From: Opeltia flavorubescens
Lineage: Eukaryota > Ascomycota > Lecanoromycetes > Teloschistales > Teloschistaceae
Assembly: GCA_000442125.1 (NCBI GenBank)
Contig: KE546970.1
Location: 496,001-560,000, forward strand
Length of the DNA: 64,000 bases
Direction of reading: 5' to 3'
Under the pieces are notes generated by a model, which searched no databases, had not been told where the DNA came from, and saw only the letters and a program-made list of their open reading frames with translations. This document shows, one piece after another, positions 45,101 to 56,980 of this stretch. Within the stretch, counting starts at the first letter, position 1. Every line of letters begins with the position of its first letter. The position numbers were made by a program, and so were the translations under genes.

Positions 45101-46971
45101 TGGTCCGGGACATTTTGACACTCTGGGTCCGAAACAAACCAGTCTTCGGCCGGTATTGGGTTTCCCTCGTTAGGGAGAATGTTCTCTGACGCAATGCACG
45201 GAGCAGGCCTGGCGCATCCAGGCGGTCTTGGTCGAGGATTGAACTCTGCCGGGATGACCACTGGCTCCTTCATTCCACTACCTTTTTCAAAGTACTCTGC
45301 CGTGACGAGTTCTGGGCGCATCCTTGCGAAATTCTCCGGCTGAAGACTGATTGTACCGTCCTTGATAGGCTTGATATAGTGGTGCTCGGGCCTTTCGTCG
45401 GAAGTTTTGACCACTCCTTGGTTCAGTCCAGCGTAATCAATAGCAGCGTGAGCTCGTGCAGATTTGCGCACATAAGTTGTTGGGCCGTATAGCGCTTTGC
45501 AATTTCTACATCGGTATTTATCGACAGCACGTACTTCGCGCTCACTCTTGAAACCTGCACAGGCGAAGTGAAACCATGACTTACAACCATCACAGCTTAT
45601 CCATGAGGCCGATTCACCCTCGATTTCAGCGCTCATCGAATTGCGCGTGAATTTGCACGCTGCACACGTCGCAGGCTCTTGATTATGAGGACCTTTTGCA
45701 CTTGTACCGTCAGGGATACGTTGGCCGCCGAAATCCAGATTTGCCAATCGACCATTTCTTTCGGATTCTTTAAATTCCTTGACAAATTGGCCCTTCCAGT
45801 TAGATGCTGATTGTTCGACGGTAGTTGCGAGCATGCTAGGCCAATAACCCTTTGCTGAAGTCTGAGCTCTTTGAGCTGCGAAGAAGGGATGCGCTCCGTC
45901 TGCAAAGCTGCCATTGTTGCCGATATCCTCTTCATGCTCATGACGATCTGCATCAGCTTCTGATTGTGTTTCAATTGATTTGTCGGCGAATTTCTGAGTC
46001 TTATGATTAAAGTAAGTGTCAATACTGGTGATTTCATGTACTCGATCGGACTTATCCTTGGAGGGTTGGAGTTGCTGCGGCGCGGTAGTGGAGCGACTGT
46101 TCTCAGCGTGACGTAAATCAATAGGGTCCTGCACAAGTTCCGAAGCTTCGGCGAGCTGGCTCTGGAGATCATTCAAAAGCGTTTCAGAAGCGTGAGTGAT
46201 CCTCTCATTCGCGACTGAAGGTTGCATGGGAGCTATAGGCGCGTAACCATCGTGCTGTGAAGAGTCGTTCGCTGAACCGGCCTCTCGATGCCACATATCC
46301 GATTTAGCGCTGAGTAAATCGGAGTGGTAAAAGCTTCCAGGACCTGAATCCTGCGACGGGAAATGCTGTTGTTGACCATGTCTGGGACTCGAGTAGCTCG
46401 CTCTAGGGGCATTGCGGGTGTAGGATGTTATAGTCGAAGGTACTGAAAGCCTAGCTACTTGAGAAAAATTCAGCAGTAACTCTGCCTCCAATCTTCGGGC
46501 GTCTGGTATGCTGTTATAGCTCGTGGTTGGCCTTGACGCCGCCTTTGGTTGCCTTCTTGTCGATTCTGGAGACGGCGATTTTTCAGATCGGACACGTTTC
46601 GAAGGGCGCTCAAGGTCATCCGGCATCGAAAACCGAGATCGAGAGATTGATGTTGCAGGGAAACTGCGGTCATTGCGAGTGGGCCACTGCGAGTTTGTTG
46701 AAAGAGCGATGGATGCAAATCTATCCATTGTGTCTGGAATCGAATGTGATTGCATAAACGGTTCATTGACGGTTTCGATCTGAGGATGCGGTAGTCGGCT
46801 AATCAGGCCTTGTGAGTGTCCGATAGCAGAAGGTCTTTGCAGGATGGGCGCCTCTGCGACAGATGTAGAGCAAGCAATTGGTGAGTGAGGTTCGTACGCG
46901 TCCCTAGGCGGTGAAGGAGTGCGATATAGATGAGGAGGTAGCATCCCATCCCGCTTGAAAGATGAAGCCAT
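42165..46971 (-). CDS. JHD1: PHD-JmjC histone demethylase (Jhd1/KDM2 type)
   Basis: Two exons (46971-43123, 43070-42165) with a 52-nt intron give 1584 residues. A long polar N-terminus precedes a PHD finger (about 433-485: CAACK, CDGCKSWFHFAC, CRNCK). The JmjC domain (about 690-850) keeps the iron ligands His and Asp in FTDFHIDFGG and the distal His in IPAGWIHAVWTPED, and the 2-oxoglutarate Lys in KGKKTFFFIPP. It should therefore be an active Fe(II)/2-oxoglutarate demethylase; this family targets H3K36 methylation in the nucleus. The C-terminal half holds two Cys/Arg motifs, ACESCRRRRRACQHK (about 1126) and ACNDCRRSKRRCLHD (about 1280, spanning the intron), joined by disordered sequence. They resemble the start of a Zn2Cys6 knuckle and may be DNA-binding basic patches. 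The protein is larger than yeast Jhd1 (492 residues). Confidence 0.92.
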
Positions 46972-48161
46972 CGTTAAATGTTATATGTCGCTCACCGGCG
47001 GTTCGCCGCTGGAGGGGGTGGTTCTGTTTTGTGGCCGCTCGGACGTGCCTGAACACGCAGCGTGGATGAGGTTATGTACGATCAACTCGACAGCTTCCAG
47101 CGCTGATCTCCGAGTCAAGTACAAGCTGCCTTTTAATCTCAGGAAAGGCGACTCACGTGTGACTGAACGATGCACTGCAGTGTGAGTGAGAGATGGGAGG
47201 GGTGGTGCAAATACGCTAGTGACTAAGCATTTTCTTGAGCTCTCTATATACTCACCTACCATTATCCTCCTTTTGAGCTAGTGAACAGCAACTTCTATTT
47301 AATTAATAGGACAGCAAGCTTTGTATAACGCGTCCACATTCATCTAATTACAATAATGTACCAAACGCTTTCGATCAATCTTGTCACAACATAACTCCGG
47401 TTAAAGCTCGTATCAATGGATGATCAGGCCCAAGCTGTCATGGTGATATCCGTTCCCCATCTTTATTAAGCAAGACTAATTAGGCCATTAATGTTGCACA
47501 TCCTCGACAAACCTCCATATAAAGTACTGCCCTCCACTTCTCGAATCGACCTTCATCAGTGTCATCATTTTCGACACATCGAGATACACCTCTCGCAACA
47601 GTAGCGGGCTGAACGTGTGACTTACGGCGTACTCTTGTTTCTCCGCTACAATTGCACTAAGCGTAAAGCTCAGGGAGTCAATCACGCACACTGAGCATAT
47701 TCAAATCCTACAGCAATAATATTATCTCCATCGGACTGAGCGTCTAATGGTCCTCCGAAACTTCACTATCATCCTGCAGATGGACTGATTTTGGGAGCAA
47801 AGACCATGCTAAGGGTTCGACTAAGAGAATACAAAGTCAGAGTCTCTTCTGTTAATCGAAATCCACTTGAAACATAGAGCGTACTTCGCCGTCTTCTTTC
47901 ACACCTAGCTCTATACAACGCAAGAATCACACTCCTTGTGTCGATTTCTTAGAAGTCTTGATTTCCCTTAAGTCAACAAGCAGTCTGTTGCATCCTATAC
48001 AAATTCCATAGTAAGGTTGACACAATTCACAGCAAAATTGTTCTCCCTTCTTCACGGATATGCCGCCACTAACAGAGTGGCCTTCCTTTTCTATTCCCAG
48101 TACCCAATGGTGACCCAGTAACGCCATGCTTATGCATATTCCCCCTTTCTATGTTGTAATA
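46972..48161. promoter_or_regulatory. upstream region of the demethylase gene
   Basis: This 1.19-kb gap lies between two leftward genes. Just upstream of the ATG is a G-rich patch (46995-47020). Two small minus-strand ORFs at 47488-47691 and 47927-48127 have some Cys pairs but no valid start, splice or family match; I do not call them. Confidence 0.45.
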
Positions 48162-49130
48162 TCAAAGTACGCTCCAGACGCTGGCAAGAAGAACAACAGT
48201 TCCATAGCCGGCGAAGACAACACTGCGCCCAGCAGCTCCTTTTGGAGTGTTACCAGTCGCAGATCCGCCTAAATACCAGCTGCCGATGTCGGTCAGTTTA
48301 CCGTTCTGAGTCAACATTGCCGCATTTGGACCGACGTTCGAGACGCTGCTGCGGAAGGAACCAAAGTATGAGTAATGAGTGATGTAACTAAGAGCTCAGC
48401 ATTAGCGAAGAGAAACAACAGATGCATGATAATAGACCCACTCTATGCGATCAAAGAACTGTGAACTCTGGTTGTAAAAACTTTGCGATTGCTCAAGATC
48501 AACATTGTTGTTTGCATATTCGGTAACCCACATGGTCATGTTCTGATACGCTCTTCGGACTTCACCAACATGGCTGGCGAGCCCTTCAAAATTGCCGTAC
48601 CAATGGATAGGGATGAAGTCGACGCTACAATTACCGTTGCATGCCTTAAAGAAATTTTGCAGCCATACAAAACCAGAAGGGGCGCCGGTAACCGCAGGAC
48701 CCCCCAGTTTCACACCCATCTTTTTCAGAGGTTCGACCTGACTTTGCCATATCTCAGCCGCAGTGTCAGCCGGCATAGCACTCCCACCAGTGGATCCACC
48801 GCCATCGGGCTCATTGAAAGCAAGCACGTAGGATATATTTGCTCCGCTCTGAATCTGTAATTTGACATCGCTGAGGAAAGTCTTAGACTGACCCCAAAGC
48901 ATGGGGACGAATTGAAGTTTTGTGGTATTGTCAAAGGCAGGCGATGGTGTTGATTGATAGTTGTAGTACCAAGTCAAGTCGGATGTGTCGGACACCCATA
49001 TGCTGTCGTCTGATCGGTGCTTCTCGTTTGGGACGTATACGAGACCACGCTTCGAAGATGATGGCGCGTTCTGACAGTATACGGTAGAGACGATCAGTAG
49101 AGCCTGGAATATGATGGACAAGAACATCAT
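48162..49130 (-). CDS. GPI-anchored Asl1-like glucanase (GH128)
   Basis: Two exons (49130-48442, 48387-48162) with a 54-nt intron (GTGGGT...CTTAG) give 304 residues. I use the ATG at 49130; the longer frame starts with TTG. A signal peptide (MMFLSIIFQALLIVSTVYCQ) leads into the glycosyl hydrolase catalytic core of the Asl1 family. It has GLVYVPNEKH, WYYNY, the acid/base Glu in AFNEPD (about 105), HWYGNF, the nucleophile Glu in WVTEYAN (about 201), then YFGSFRS and IGSWYLGG. GH128 enzymes cut beta-1,3-glucan; fungal ones sit on the cell wall. The protein ends with a hydrophobic stretch (VVFAGYGTVVLLASVWSVL), as expected for a GPI signal. An alternative donor (GTCTAT) would break the frame, so the chosen site is favoured. 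Confidence 0.9.
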
Positions 49131-49786
49131 GAGAAATCGAAGTATCGCTCGCCGTTTGTATGCAAAGCGTCGCAAGATCCCATGTATAGGGGATTACAAA
49201 AGCTCAATAAACGAAAGACATGCAGCGGTGGAGGATGAAGACCGACAACAAGAGAAATCAAGCAACTGATGATGTACAAGAATAAAGGTGTAAAGGACGC
49301 GACGAGGAAAAATTTTGCTGGAAGAATCCAGACTCCCGATAAGGAAGCATCGATATTGATGCGGAAAGGCCGCCGATCTTCTGCACTATTAGGCAGTCTT
49401 TGAGCCAAATGGGGAAGTGGAGAACCCAAGAAAGGGGAAATGGCTGGCGCCTCAAATCCGGCTGACGCCTCAAAGCTGATGAGCCAAGAGAATTAACCAG
49501 GCTATAAATAACCTTTTGTCGATCCCCTATCCATAATCAAACAATAGGATCCCATTGATACCGTATACTTTAGATGAGACATATAAATTCCTGCAATTCT
49601 AAGACTATCATACACGAGACTTTGAGCTATAGCTAGACCACGAGGCGGTCCGCGAGAGAGCAAGCTCTTCTCAGCGCTCGACTCTTGAAAGTACTCTAGA
49701 GGTATCTATATACGTCGAACTCGAACGTAGAATCATCGTGGCCCTTTGCGAATCGTATTCTTCTACTATTGAAAAGCTTCGGTCTT
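49131..49786. promoter_or_regulatory. upstream region of the glucanase gene
   Basis: This 656-bp gap lies between two leftward genes. Short ORFs at 49127-49473 are partly in the glucanase leader and look random. No repeat is seen. Confidence 0.5.
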
Positions 49787-50879
49787 TCAGCTCTCATTTC
49801 TGCTGCCATCTAATATTGGAAGAGCGGAGGAGCCTATTTGGCAAATTACCACGGAGTTGACGATATGATTGTATGGGTGGACGATGAGCAGAGGTTTCAG
49901 GCCTGAGCTTGTAAGGGCCATAGTGATATCGATAACCTGCGACGACATTACCACAAATCCGTACGCTGGAAAACTCTGTAAATATCTCACGGGATACAGC
50001 AAACTTCTTAATGAATGAGCACTGCGTAGAACAAGAAGCGCCCCTGGGCTCATCCGTTTTGTTATCCTGGTGATAGCACGCTGCTTAGTCCCACTCGTGA
50101 TGCCTACTAGACTAGCCAAGTACACAACATGAAAGCTACGCAAATCGTAGTCCCCGGTTTCGACGTTCACGCAGTGATGGTCGATCTCCTCTTGGCTATG
50201 CCCGATGTGGCGGCACAGATTTGACGACACGGAGATAGCCCACGGATCGCAATCAAAATTGTCAAAGGAGATGACTTCGCCGCCGCTTCTCATCGCATGC
50301 AAGATACATATTGAAGTCATCGGGAGTGGTCCGGAACCCAATAGGGCAAATTTTCTTGGCCTTGGACCCTCTGTCATCGAAGCAATCGCATTCAATTCCA
50401 TTCTAACCAGATCATTATAATTCTCGTAGTAGGGAAACGTGAGGAGCGTTGTATTTGCTGAGCGAGCGTCAGCTGTCGCTACCTTGGAGTTCAGAGGATG
50501 ATTGCGAGCAACATGATACCCTTGGCCTCATTCTCTTGCCTCAGGATATTTTCTGTCCAGTGCGCCTCAAGCTCATATTCGCCAATGGAACACAGGTGTT
50601 GCAGAGCAGCGGTAATATCGATGATTCTGGGGTGGGTCAAGACCTGCACTGAGCTGTCAAGGATAATTTTAAGAGAAGCTGGAAGTGATAGATTTTGCTG
50701 GCCTTTTCAGTGACAACTTTGTCCGATGTGTTACAACAAAGATCGACCAGCTTTTCGAAGAGGCTGTTGACACGAGGTGGCGGACTTAGAGAAGACAGTT
50801 GGGAGAGGTTGGTGTGCAACGCCGGTACTTTAGTCACCATGATATCTGCATCATCACTTTGACCAGGTTGCAAATGCAT
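49787..50879 (-). CDS. nicotianamine synthase-like protein
   Basis: Three exons (50879-50715, 50643-50520, 50472-49787) give 324 residues, the family length. Diagnostic blocks are LLTFPYYENYNDLVRMELNA, ALLGSGPLPMTSI (AdoMet-binding loop, about 142), VVYLASLVGI and GALLVLRSAHSLRSLLYPV. Nicotianamine synthase condenses three aminocarboxypropyl groups from S-adenosylmethionine into the metal chelator nicotianamine, which carries Fe, Zn, Ni and Cu. The family is well known in plants and patchily present in filamentous fungi. The second intron (47 nt, GTATCA...GACAG) is secure from frame and branch site. The first (71 nt, GTCACT...GTGCAG) is less so: GTTGTC...TGACAG would also hold the frame and change about two residues. 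The cytosol is the likely site. Confidence 0.9.
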
Positions 50880-51284
50880 CTTGGCTTGATGACCACCTCG
50901 AACCGTCGTAAGTTATGTTATAGATAAATAAACGAGCTTATGCCGTAGTTAATATGCGGGTTCGTTCTCTGGCGTCCTCACGAAAGGCAAATGATATGCT
51001 TAACTTGGATAAGCTTCTCATCCTGTACTACGCAAACATTGCGATTTGACGCACAGAATTGGAGTATGTACATTCAAGAAGAAGTATGGAGGATGTGACA
51101 GGGAGAGCGGGCACAATGACGGGGATGACGCACACCATGCGCACCGTGATGGCGAGAAGAATCAAAACACATCCGGCCCTCTATTCTTGGAAGGAAATGG
51201 TCACCCTAGCAAACGAGGAGAACGCCGTTCAATCTTACTTCGCTTGATGAGTTGACAATTCACATTGCTACCTGAAGTCCATAT
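50880..51284. other. upstream region of the nicotianamine synthase gene
   Basis: This 405-bp gap lies between two leftward genes. A GA-rich patch at 51075-51150 opens short overlapping ORFs that I regard as random. Confidence 0.5.
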
Positions 51285-53632
51285 TCAGTATGCTCTACCC
51301 CGGTAATCGCCAAAATCAGGCACAGTCGGGTCGCGACTTAAAGGTGGAGGACTTATCACGCCGCTCCCACGGCTTGCGCTTCGTTCACGGTTATGCCCAA
51401 GGCTAGCCGCAGAGCTGACGAGGTTCTCTGTGCTCTCCCTTCGCCCCCACGGACGAGGTGGCGGCGTTTCGTCGCGATATGGTCTGGCGACGTCGTAGCT
51501 TGTTCGGCTGCTGTATGTACTCATCGCATAGCCTCGCGCCTGGGGATGTTTGACGTCCTTGTAGTCAACAGGATCCATCAGAAGCGAATTTCGAGCGTCC
51601 AATGGCGTGAGATTGTCCAGATCGCGGTTGAGTTTTTCTATGGCAAGATCAGCATGGAATTGTCGAAGGTAGCTCGTTATGGGTAGCGTACCAGCTTCCT
51701 TTCTACGCCGTCGATGGGGGTTTTCCCGGCAACAGACGATGATAGAATTGACAGCAATTAATATGGCAAGAGCAGCCGTCAAAACAGACTGGACCGCAAT
51801 CAAGACTACACCTGTAATCGTTTTTGTAGACTGCGATATCCCTAGCTCTTCCACAAAAACCAGGATGCATGCAACCGATAGAACTCTGACTACTTGGATG
51901 AAGACATTGATCCAATTTCCAGCACTGGTTGCATATGGTCGATTCCACAAAAGGAGAGCCAGCATCAATGCCTCTATGATGAGCTGGCCTGCGGTTTGCA
52001 CCAACCCATGACCGTTGCCTGCAGCAATAACGCATCCTTTGGCAAACATGTAGACGATAGCAGGCATGAATAACCACCAGTATCCTCGCTTGTAGTTGTC
52101 GTAGAAGAGACTGTATTTACGCCAGGTCTCCTTGTCTTCAAACAGAACCGACGTATCTCCTTCAGCCTTTTTTGACCTCCGCGCTAGCTGCCATATCCGA
52201 AAGGTGAAGAATCCAAGTATGGCGGTGAAGATTGCAAAAGTAACACCAGCAAGCAATTTTGCGGCCCAAGAATCACCATTTGTGAACTGGTACACACAAT
52301 ACAACGTCCAGACTCCGTAAAGGAGAAGTATCAGATTCGTGATGGTCCTTCCCAGAAGGCCCCAGTATCTCTTGCGAAACCCAACGAGCTTTTTTGGGAA
52401 TGAGCCGAACAATGCCCACGTCTCCAAAATCACCTTGAATAGCAGGATTCCAACAGCAATAGCAGCGAGGACAATTGCGAAGATCAACAATACAGTCATG
52501 AAGGTGTTGGCTTGTGGGATGGTAAGCTGTTCGACATAGCCCTGTATACCGTGAACAACATGTGAAACTTTGCTATCTGAGGTTGGATCTGTACTGTTTC
52601 CAGATTGAGTACCGTTGATGGACGTGGCGAGCTCATCCCTGTTGAATAAAATCGATCGATCAATCAGAGTACCTACAGCTCGTTTGGGAAGGCTGCTGGA
52701 ATTTGTTTTCGATCCACTGCGGTACACCAGTGTCGCGTTCTGAAGGAATTTGACGCTGTCTTCGGTCAAGTTGCCACCAGTGACTTTCCTAAAGTTGTCG
52801 ATAGAGGTTTGCATAGAATTCCAGGGAATTAGACCGCTGGAGAATGCGAAATTTTTTGAGAAACTCAGATAGACGGGTGGGTAGCTGACACTGAGCATGC
52901 CGTTTTGGGCCATGGATTGAAACCAGCCAACGATGTCTCCAAAATTAGGACTTGGAGGATGGCCTCCAGCGCTCCCAGCACTTCCCAGGGCGGACAAGCC
53001 TGTCAGCAAGAGGGCAGCTGCTGCAATCCCGGCAGCAATGTATGAAACAGCTGGGACTTCTGCCGTCTTTCCATTATTCACGGCCGATTGAATGCAAGCC
53101 AATGGCTGATCGTCATCGAGGGATTTGAGCACCATCTTTGCCTCGCCATCGAGATCCGGAATATTGAAGGCAATGGCAGGGATCTGGTTCGCATAGCCCG
53201 AAGTGACAGACTGTTCGCCTGTAGCAGAAAAGTGGCCCTTGGGGACTATTCAAACCAGCGGCAGCCAAATAAGCTTCGAGGCAGGACGAGCAAACGGCAG
53301 AGATGAGACATACCTGGACAAAGCTGTTCCACTTTCGTGTCTTCATCACATGGATTGAAGTCTTTTGTGTAGACCTCCTTCCCATATGCGCTGACTGTTA
53401 ACGAAGCCGTAACATTCTGGAACTTGGTACTACTACCGGCCACGTCAAAAACGACCTTACCTCTAGCTCGGTCATATTGAATATTGAGCCTGTCGACGCG
53501 AATGGCAGAATCGTCCAAGCAGCTTGTGAAACCAGACGTTTTCAAGATGTCTGCACCAAGAATTCCAGCCGGCAGAATCCCAAGCGCAAGCAAATGGCCA
53601 AGGCATCCAAAGCCAGACTGCGACAACCTCAT
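51285..53632 (-). CDS. Flc/TRP-like membrane protein with ML-like domain
   Basis: Two exons (53632-53314, 53245-51285) with a 68-nt intron (GTATGT...AATAG) give 759 residues. The first ATG preceding a good signal peptide is 53632; the frame upstream is open only with TTG. A lumenal or extracellular ML-like domain (about 28-190) has paired Cys (TSCLDDS, FNPCDED, EQLCPVP). About nine membrane helices of the fungal TRP-like (PF06011) type follow, and then a Ser/Arg/Pro-rich cytosolic tail of about 140 residues. The yeast relatives Flc1-3 act in the ER and Golgi in FAD or heme import, calcium balance and wall integrity; Schizosaccharomyces Pkd2 and Trp663 are also kin. Which of these roles applies cannot be told from sequence. 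The gene appears intact. Confidence 0.9.
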
Positions 53633-54604
53633 GCTTCCACGAGACCGGTCAGCCCAGAGATGATGTAGCAAGTCCGACCGCGGAATCCGAAGCCTTTTGA
53701 GTTATGATTAAGTGTGTGAGACCAGACCAAGGATAGGATGGAAGAGGTTGATGCACGATTGCTATTAACGAAAGCTGAAAGAGCTGAGATCTGAGTAAAA
53801 CAACGCTGAATGATGCAAGGCTTTGAGATGACTGAAGCGCCCGGTAAATAAGAGAGCGGTGGGTAATGCCGGAGGGGCTTCAGGCAACGCGAAGAAAGGT
53901 TATCGGGGAGCAGTGGGAGAGCGATCAAGATCAAATTCAAGAAATTATATATGGAGAGAAAAGCTATGATTCAAATGATGGACGTAAATGAGATGAACCG
54001 GTAAGGTATAAAATTCGACGAAGAACCTGATAGTACAGCGAGGGAGCGAAAAGAGGGTTGACGAAGGTCGAGACAGGAGGGGGCTTTCAATTTGGGTTTC
54101 AGACAAACGGCGGCGAGTAAAATCCAGCCAAGACGCCGAGCCTAGTAGTCAAGTACCTATTTTTACCCCTGGCCAGTCCAAACGATACCTTCGCCACTCG
54201 TATTCCAAGCCTCCGATTCAGACAACGCGTACCATGGCATCGATGAAATAGCAGCAGGCATGTTGCATATGGATACCTGGTGTAGTCCGACACGATTGTC
54301 TTGAGGTTTTAAATTAATAGTATCATCATGAGAGTTATTTCATCCAATTCATCCCTAAGCTTCCCCAACTAGGTCAAGTCTTCGTAGCCAGTGCTCTGCA
54401 GTGCGGCCATTTATCTTGTCGAGCTCTTTGGGGATCAGCTAAGCATTTAATTCAAGCCTGACTATTTGCTAACTGAAGCTTGTGTCTATCAAGCGGGATC
54501 ATTGATGGATATGATGATATCGAGTCAACGTCTTGCGTTCACGATATCGCCTTATCTTTACTCAAAGCATTCAGTATCAAAATCTATCTCCGTGATCTTG
54601 CGGT
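53633..54604. promoter_or_regulatory. upstream region of the Flc-type gene
   Basis: This 972-bp gap lies between two leftward genes. A purine-rich stretch at 53990-54080 is the only composition feature. ORFs at 54466-54732 run antisense into the DPB2 end and are not genes. Confidence 0.5.
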
Positions 54605-56980
54605 TCAAAATCGCACGTCTCGAATCTTCCCTTTGCGTGTGCAGGCATTATATTCAATCCATTGAGCTACTCCTCTTTTCCCTGGAACGACAAGCGCTCC
54701 TGGATTCATTGCATGGCAGCCTTCGTAAGTAAGAGCAAATGCTGGGGCTTCCGGGTCCATTAGCACAAGAGCAGTGGGCAGGGGATACAAATTGAGCGAA
54801 TTTCCATAATCCCATAGGACTGGCCGGTCAGTGAGGGTATATGGAGACAGGTGACCCTGATCCAGTATCGTTTTGACTAACGTTCGTGCCAGGTGCACGT
54901 CGGAAGGTACATTTGGGAGATTAGATTCCTTTGTGTTCGCCACTGGTTGAGCGGACTCCATGTTCTCGATCGTTCGATCGATATCCATGATTTCTTGTTC
55001 GTCCGCCGCCTGATTGCTACCTTGAAGCCTACTTTCTCCCCGTGAACCTGATGAGCCAACTCGGCCGTCTTTGGGCTCATCGACATTTCGAAATCGGAGC
55101 GCCTTTCGCCTAAGCCTGCTAGACAGATCATCACGAAATATGACCAACTCTTGAGCGGGTCCGAATAAAGTCAAACGCGTCGGGTTGGTAGACCAAACTG
55201 GTTCTCCTTTCGCCTTTCTACCTGCAGGCTTATTAGCCTCCGCATTCGCAGTTGCGAAAGCTTTTTTAACACGTGTTGTGTAGATTTCTGGTACTGCCCT
55301 CTTAGGGAGTACTGTGGCGGCTCCTGCTGAGAAAGCAGATGCCCATGGATCATTGTCTCCTGGAACAAAAACAAAAGTAGAATCCTCCAGAATGCTTGGA
55401 AAGTCTGTAAGAATTGAAGCCAGCGAATCAAAGTACTCCTTGTATTCAATGCTTCCATCGTTAGCGCCGCCAACCAAGACAGCATGCCGGGTGAAGTTTC
55501 CAATGAGTACAAACGTCATCGGTATCTGTTCAGCCCGCTCAGCTCCGTAGATCCCAAGCACTTGCTTGAGCGCATCTAACGTTTTAGTGCTGTCAAGGTT
55601 AACCTCTCCCAAAACGACCATCCTAGACCGATCTTGGACTTGCAATGCAAGATCTTGCCCTTCCCATGTTCTCCTTTCTAGGCTTCTCATCGTCGGTCCA
55701 TTTGCTCTCTCACTACCCACGCCGAGGAAATCAACCCAGCCAAAGCCTCCAGGAGCTACAGAGTCTTCTGGTTTGTTATGGCCTGGAACTCCCAAGGTGA
55801 GGTCGCGGCGCTCACAAGGCGGTCCACCAACTGAAGCAACATGAAATCTGCCTCCGATGGTTCCACCTACACCGCCATCTCCTGCCAGACCAGGTCCAGC
55901 AGCTGATCCTTCCTCCTCATACAGTCCCTCGGCGAGTACAATCATCCCAGGGGCGAACCATGCGCCGTCTTCAGGCACAGGTCTGGCATGCTGAAGGTCC
56001 AGTGAAATACTACCAGTCAAATCACTGAGTATCAACGTACCCGTCGGCGAGTTACCGAGTAGGCCTAAGAGAACGTGCGTGCTCCCGCTGCGCCCTAACA
56101 AATTTGCAACGGGCGTCAGCTTATATGCCTGTTGTGGCATCACCATCTCCGAGGATGAACGCTGCAGCGACTTGGAACGTGATAGAGCTACAGTTGACGT
56201 CTGAAAGGCTTCGTTCCGCAGGAGACGCTGATGGACTAATTGATAGCGATCTCGGAAGAGAGCTGTCCTACGGGACGGGTCTGGGAGAAGCGACGCGCGT
56301 CTTTTCGTAGAATCAAAGTTTTTCTGGGAAGCATTATATGTAAGGCGTGGCTGTTCAAAAGCATCGACTATACGGAGCCATTGCCTGGGGTCTTTGGTAT
56401 ATTGGCCCTCCTCAGCATCCTCCAATCCCAAGGTAGTTGGTCCTAGACTGCTCTGGCTGTCGTCTCTGTTCAATGTATCTAGTGTGGCATATCTTGTGGT
56501 TGATAATCCTTGCTCGGATGACAGGGTACCCTGTCGACCCAATGCGCGCTGGGGAACGACACGACCTCCTACAATGCAGCCTTCGACGTTTCGGAGAACA
56601 TTTGCAAGATCACTACCTTCGCCGGTCACGATGACGCCGCCACCACTGTTTTTCCATACTTTGGCCGTCTCGTCAAGGACCCTCTCCGCCAAGCCTTCCT
56701 CTCGCCATCCCGAGCCACAGTGTGTCCCAACGAAGGTCGCAATTGCCTGTAAAGCGGATGAGGTGAGCGTCAGATTATGTTTCTTGGTGATTGTCCGGAA
56801 GGCTAGAGGGCGCAAGGTCGCTGGTGGTAAGCTGATTGGGAGTACGGTAGCCGTCGTAGTATCAGAGGTTGACTTTCGTCCGACCGGGTGGACGGGAGTG
56901 CCGAACGCGGAGGAAGAAGGTAACGGGTCGGTCTTATCACCTCGGATCAAGGCAAAAGGGTTCACCGTCTCTGCGGCCAT
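54605..56980 (-). CDS. DPB2: DNA polymerase epsilon subunit B
   Basis: This is a single exon of 791 residues. The N-terminal part carries the small helical domain of Pol epsilon B subunits (residues about 50-130, with LTLTSSALQAIATFVGTHCG). An OB-fold region comes near the centre (YKLTPVANLLGRSGSTHVLL, GTLILSDLTGSISLDL). The C-terminal calcineurin-like phosphoesterase domain begins at MVVLGEVNLD (about 453) and includes FVLIGNF, FVFVPGDNDPW and LSPYTLTDRP. In B subunits this domain has lost its catalytic residues; it holds the catalytic subunit and links Pol epsilon to the CMG helicase at the replication fork. It is essential in yeast. The gene shares a 265-bp divergent promoter with the NASP-type chaperone gene. 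Confidence 0.95.
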   Translation of the reverse strand: MAAETVNPFALIRGDKTDPLPSSSAFGTPVHPVGRKSTSDTTTATVLPISLPPATLRPLAFRTITKKHNLTLTSSALQAIATFVGTHCGSGWREEGLAERVLDETAKVWKNSGGGVIVTGEGSDLANVLRNVEGCIVGGRVVPQRALGRQGTLSSEQGLSTTRYATLDTLNRDDSQSSLGPTTLGLEDAEEGQYTKDPRQWLRIVDAFEQPRLTYNASQKNFDSTKRRASLLPDPSRRTALFRDRYQLVHQRLLRNEAFQTSTVALSRSKSLQRSSSEMVMPQQAYKLTPVANLLGRSGSTHVLLGLLGNSPTGTLILSDLTGSISLDLQHARPVPEDGAWFAPGMIVLAEGLYEEEGSAAGPGLAGDGGVGGTIGGRFHVASVGGPPCERRDLTLGVPGHNKPEDSVAPGGFGWVDFLGVGSERANGPTMRSLERRTWEGQDLALQVQDRSRMVVLGEVNLDSTKTLDALKQVLGIYGAERAEQIPMTFVLIGNFTRHAVLVGGANDGSIEYKEYFDSLASILTDFPSILEDSTFVFVPGDNDPWASAFSAGAATVLPKRAVPEIYTTRVKKAFATANAEANKPAGRKAKGEPVWSTNPTRLTLFGPAQELVIFRDDLSSRLRRKALRFRNVDEPKDGRVGSSGSRGESRLQGSNQAADEQEIMDIDRTIENMESAQPVANTKESNLPNVPSDVHLARTLVKTILDQGHLSPYTLTDRPVLWDYGNSLNLYPLPTALVLMDPEAPAFALTYEGCHAMNPGALVVPGKRGVAQWIEYNACTRKGKIRDVRF

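Noticed and set aside
47700-47830. tRNA gene suggested by GGTTCGACT
   Set aside because: No paired acceptor stem or A-box could be fitted around it.
47488-48127. Small gene with Cys pairs and a GQYFIWRFVEDVQ ending
   Set aside because: The two ORFs cannot be joined by good splice sites, the first begins 35 bp after the glucanase stop, and neither has a clear family.
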